A DNA stretch of 6,606 nt from Lysobacterales bacterium (GTDB lineage: Bacteria; Pseudomonadota; Gammaproteobacteria; Xanthomonadales; Marinicellaceae): contig JALSIL010000021.1 of the NCBI GenBank assembly GCA_026990095.1, positions 1 to 6,606 of the forward strand, in the 5' to 3' direction. A program made the position numbers and the translations under genes. This document shows positions 4,253 through 6,606 of this stretch, piece by piece. Numbering within the stretch: position 1 is the stretch's first letter; each line of letters opens with the position of its first letter. A model generated the notes under the pieces. That model was not told where the DNA came from, searched no databases, and saw only the letters and a program-made list of their open reading frames with translations.

Positions 4253-6606
4253 AAATTTTCAATCTCAGCCCATTCGTCAAAAATCAATTTGAACAAAGCC
4301 CACATCTGTATGATTTGTGTAATAAACCGTTAAATTTACCAAGTGATTGGATTGACTTTCAAAATAAAAATTCGCATCTGGATATATTCGCCTTACCGCG
4401 AAATTACCGCCAATCACGATTGGCATTAATTGCGGCTCAAGATTCATTAACTCTTAATCCACAAGACCACATTCACACACTCAAGCAAACTAGTGCCTTA
4501 GCCAAGTTATTAATCGCTTATGCTTACCAACAAGCACTGGCAGAAATGCAGATAAAATACGGTAAGGTATTAAATGCAACCCGTGATAAACAAAGCTTTA
4601 TCATCTTTGCGTTAGGTAAACTTGGCGGCAATGAATTGAACTATTCATCGGATGTGGATTTAGTTTTTTGTTATTCTGGTGCGGGTCAATCCAATGGCAA
4701 CAAATGCCTTGATTCTCAAATTTATTTCAACCGTTTGGGGCGACGCATTATCCAACTATTGGATAGCATCACGGTTGATGGAATTGTTTACCGTGTCGAT
4801 ATGCGTCTTCGTCCTTTTGGTTCAGCGGCCCCTTTGACCTGTTCAGTACACAATTTGTTAACCTATCTGGAAAGTGAAGGACGCGATTGGGAACGGTATG
4901 CGTGGTTGCGTGCCAGTTTTGTTGCAGGTGATGAAGAGTTAGCAAGCAATACACTTGAACAAATCCAGCCCTTTATTTACCGCAAGTATTTGGATTATTC
5001 CATCTTTGAATCTTTACGTCAAATCAAGGCACAAATCCAACGCCAACAAATCGATGACCAAGACAACCTTAAACTCGGTATCGGCGGCATTCGAGAAATT
5101 GAGTTTATCATTCAAACCCTGCAAATGACTTTTGGTGGGCGTAATAAACTCCTAAGAGGCAATGATTTATGGTTTCAAATGCATAGACTATGCGAGTTTA
5201 AGCACATGAGTGTAAAGAATTTGCAACAGCTTACAGGTGCATGGTTATTTTTACGGCGACTTGAAAACCTCTGCCAAATAATTCATGACAGAGACTCTCA
5301 TCACTTGCCAAAAGAAACAAAACACCTCGCCTTGTGTATGGGTTTGAAAAACACAGAGGAATTAAATCAAAGTTTAAAAACACATAGAGGCAATATTCAC
5401 GCTATCTTTCAACAACTGTTTTTAAGTAATAAAGTTGAAAATAAAAATGAACGGCCACCCCCACAAATCCAACAGATAAAAGATGAAATTTCCACTCGTC
5501 ATTACCCCAAAAGCATCAAGCATAAACTCTACGACGCCTTGGATGCCATTACAGGTTTATTGCCTAAATACGACAACCCAAAAGAAATAATTAATCGTTA
5601 CCATCAAGTCATTATTGCCGTAAGTAAACGTCAAAGCTATTTGTCAATGCTGGTGGAATCACCACTTATATTACAAAAGTTACTCAACCAAATAGCACAC
5701 AGCAGCTATTTTTCCACTCGCATTGCCAAAACGCCTTTATTGCTCGAACTATTTTTTGAAACTATTGAAATCTCTGATTTTGAAATTGAACAACAATGGC
5801 GATTGTTTTCACAAAAGCACGACAGCTCAGATGCCGAGCAGCAACTGGAATTGCTCAGTCAATTTAAACAACGCACCCAATTTAAAGCCATCATGGCATA
5901 CAGTGATGAGCTCCTCAACGCAATGCAGACCTGCCAGATATTAACCCATCTTGCAGAATTTATATTAGCTAAAGTGGTCACACTTTCATGCCATGAAACA
6001 CAAAAACAAACACCCTCCACTATTAAAGCTGAAGATTTAATTATCATTGCCTATGGTTCGATGGCAATGAAAACCATGCACCTTAAATCGGATTTTGATT
6101 TAGTCTTTGTGCTTGGAGTTGACATCACCGATGATAACCACAAATTTATTATGCGCTGGATAAAACGTATCATTCACTTTTTATCTATCCAAAGTTATTC
6201 AGGCAGCCTCTACCAACTCGATACACAACTGCGCCCCAACGGTCAATCAGGAGCCGCTATTGTGAGTCAGGCTAATTTTGAAAACTACCAAAAATCTCAT
6301 GCATGGACATGGGAACATGCCGCCCTCATCAAAACACGAGCGATTTATGCAACGCCTGAACAACAAAAGTGGTTTAATACCCTACGCGAAGAAATATTAA
6401 CCCAAAAAAGAGATGCTTCAAAAGTTAATAATGACTTGTCTGAAATGTCGAAAAAGATGAAACAATTGGATAAAAGTCACCACGATGAGTTTAAGCAGTT
6501 GGCACAAATACTGATTAACGCTAAGAAAACGCCTAAAATCATCAATTCCATCAAACCTGATGTGGAAAAAATCACAAACAAACTCAATCATTCAATCAGC
6601 AAGGTA
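4249..6606 (+). CDS. glnE: Bifunctional glutamine synthetase adenylyltransferase/adenylyl-removase GlnE (3' partial; divergent C-terminal domain)
   Basis: GlnE controls nitrogen assimilation by adding AMP to glutamine synthetase (C-terminal domain) and removing it (N-terminal domain), in response to PII protein and glutamine. The frame is open for 786 codons and runs off the window; E. coli GlnE has 946 residues. An in-frame TAA at 4237 makes ATG 4249 the first possible start; the ribosome site is weak. The N-terminal domain is canonical: GKLGGNELNYSSDVDL with G123, D135 and D137; RVDMRLRPFG with D184; GIGGIREIEF at 277-286. The central part is recognisable (ISTRHYPKS, SYLSMLVESP, LLLELFFE). 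The C-terminal domain keeps D615 and D617 (KSDFDLVF), D658 (LDTQLRPNG), WTWEH (686-690) and EMSKKMK (732-738). However, its glycine loop reads GSMAMKTM (603-610), and the region 748-763 is lysine-rich where GG-x-x-D-I-E-F is expected. The N-terminus and the linker between domains are also shorter than in E. coli, by roughly 38 and 48 residues. Identification as GlnE is firm; adenylylating activity is doubtful. Confidence 0.93.
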   Translation, partial: MKIFNLSPFVKNQFEQSPHLYDLCNKPLNLPSDWIDFQNKNSHLDIFALPRNYRQSRLALIAAQDSLTLNPQDHIHTLKQTSALAKLLIAYAYQQALAEMQIKYGKVLNATRDKQSFIIFALGKLGGNELNYSSDVDLVFCYSGAGQSNGNKCLDSQIYFNRLGRRIIQLLDSITVDGIVYRVDMRLRPFGSAAPLTCSVHNLLTYLESEGRDWERYAWLRASFVAGDEELASNTLEQIQPFIYRKYLDYSIFESLRQIKAQIQRQQIDDQDNLKLGIGGIREIEFIIQTLQMTFGGRNKLLRGNDLWFQMHRLCEFKHMSVKNLQQLTGAWLFLRRLENLCQIIHDRDSHHLPKETKHLALCMGLKNTEELNQSLKTHRGNIHAIFQQLFLSNKVENKNERPPPQIQQIKDEISTRHYPKSIKHKLYDALDAITGLLPKYDNPKEIINRYHQVIIAVSKRQSYLSMLVESPLILQKLLNQIAHSSYFSTRIAKTPLLLELFFETIEISDFEIEQQWRLFSQKHDSSDAEQQLELLSQFKQRTQFKAIMAYSDELLNAMQTCQILTHLAEFILAKVVTLSCHETQKQTPSTIKAEDLIIIAYGSMAMKTMHLKSDFDLVFVLGVDITDDNHKFIMRWIKRIIHFLSIQSYSGSLYQLDTQLRPNGQSGAAIVSQANFENYQKSHAWTWEHAALIKTRAIYATPEQQKWFNTLREEILTQKRDASKVNNDLSEMSKKMKQLDKSHHDEFKQLAQILINAKKTPKIINSIKPDVEKITNKLNHSISKV

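Noticed and set aside
5723..6047. Short frames of 62-73 codons on both strands inside glnE
   Set aside because: They lie inside a continuous, recognisable GlnE frame and have no features of their own.
6481..6606. Frameshift in the glnE C-terminal domain
   Set aside because: Both other forward frames contain stops soon after 6481 and neither encodes the missing GG-x-x-D-I-E-F block, so divergence is more likely than a sequencing error.

Overview
The window is a compact, all-forward stretch of an AT-rich proteobacterial chromosome, most likely gammaproteobacterial. Evidence for this is a two-domain GlnE, a PrpF of the proteobacterial type and a TRAP solute receptor of the FcbT1/TakP group. The AT-rich coding and gene mix would fit a marine sulfur-oxidiser or symbiont lineage, but that is a guess. 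There are no rRNA, tRNA, CRISPR, IS or phage features.

Layout: (1) 1-1695 is the 3' part of a large membrane-bound diguanylate cyclase: periplasmic beta-rich sensor, Y_Y_Y domain, one membrane helix, GGEEF domain. (2) 1747-2916 encodes PrpF, a 2-methylaconitate isomerase of the 2-methylcitrate route of propionate breakdown. (3) 2917-3094 is a 178-base intergenic region. It holds an extended -10 promoter, a direct repeat with exactly 30-base periodicity, a palindrome, and an unexplained open frame on the minus strand. (4) 3095-4189 encodes a TRAP solute-binding protein with a twin-arginine motif and a lipobox. (5) 4249 to beyond the window end is glnE, the bifunctional glutamine synthetase adenylyltransferase/adenylyl-removase, cut by the window edge.

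The genes do not form an obvious single pathway. PrpF lacks its usual partners (prpB, prpC, acnD) and the TRAP receptor lacks its membrane subunits (DctQ/DctM type) in this window, so both look like orphans unless partners lie outside. A loose link is possible: PrpF belongs to a pathway that yields pyruvate, and TakP-type receptors bind 2-oxoacids such as pyruvate. Nothing here proves a shared role.

I see no clear undescribed system. The best second looks are: the C-terminal half of GlnE, which keeps its acidic triad but has lost the glycine-rich loop and the GG-x-x-D-I-E-F block that its N-terminal half keeps; the diguanylate cyclase without its RxxD inhibitory site; and the intergenic region before the TRAP receptor.
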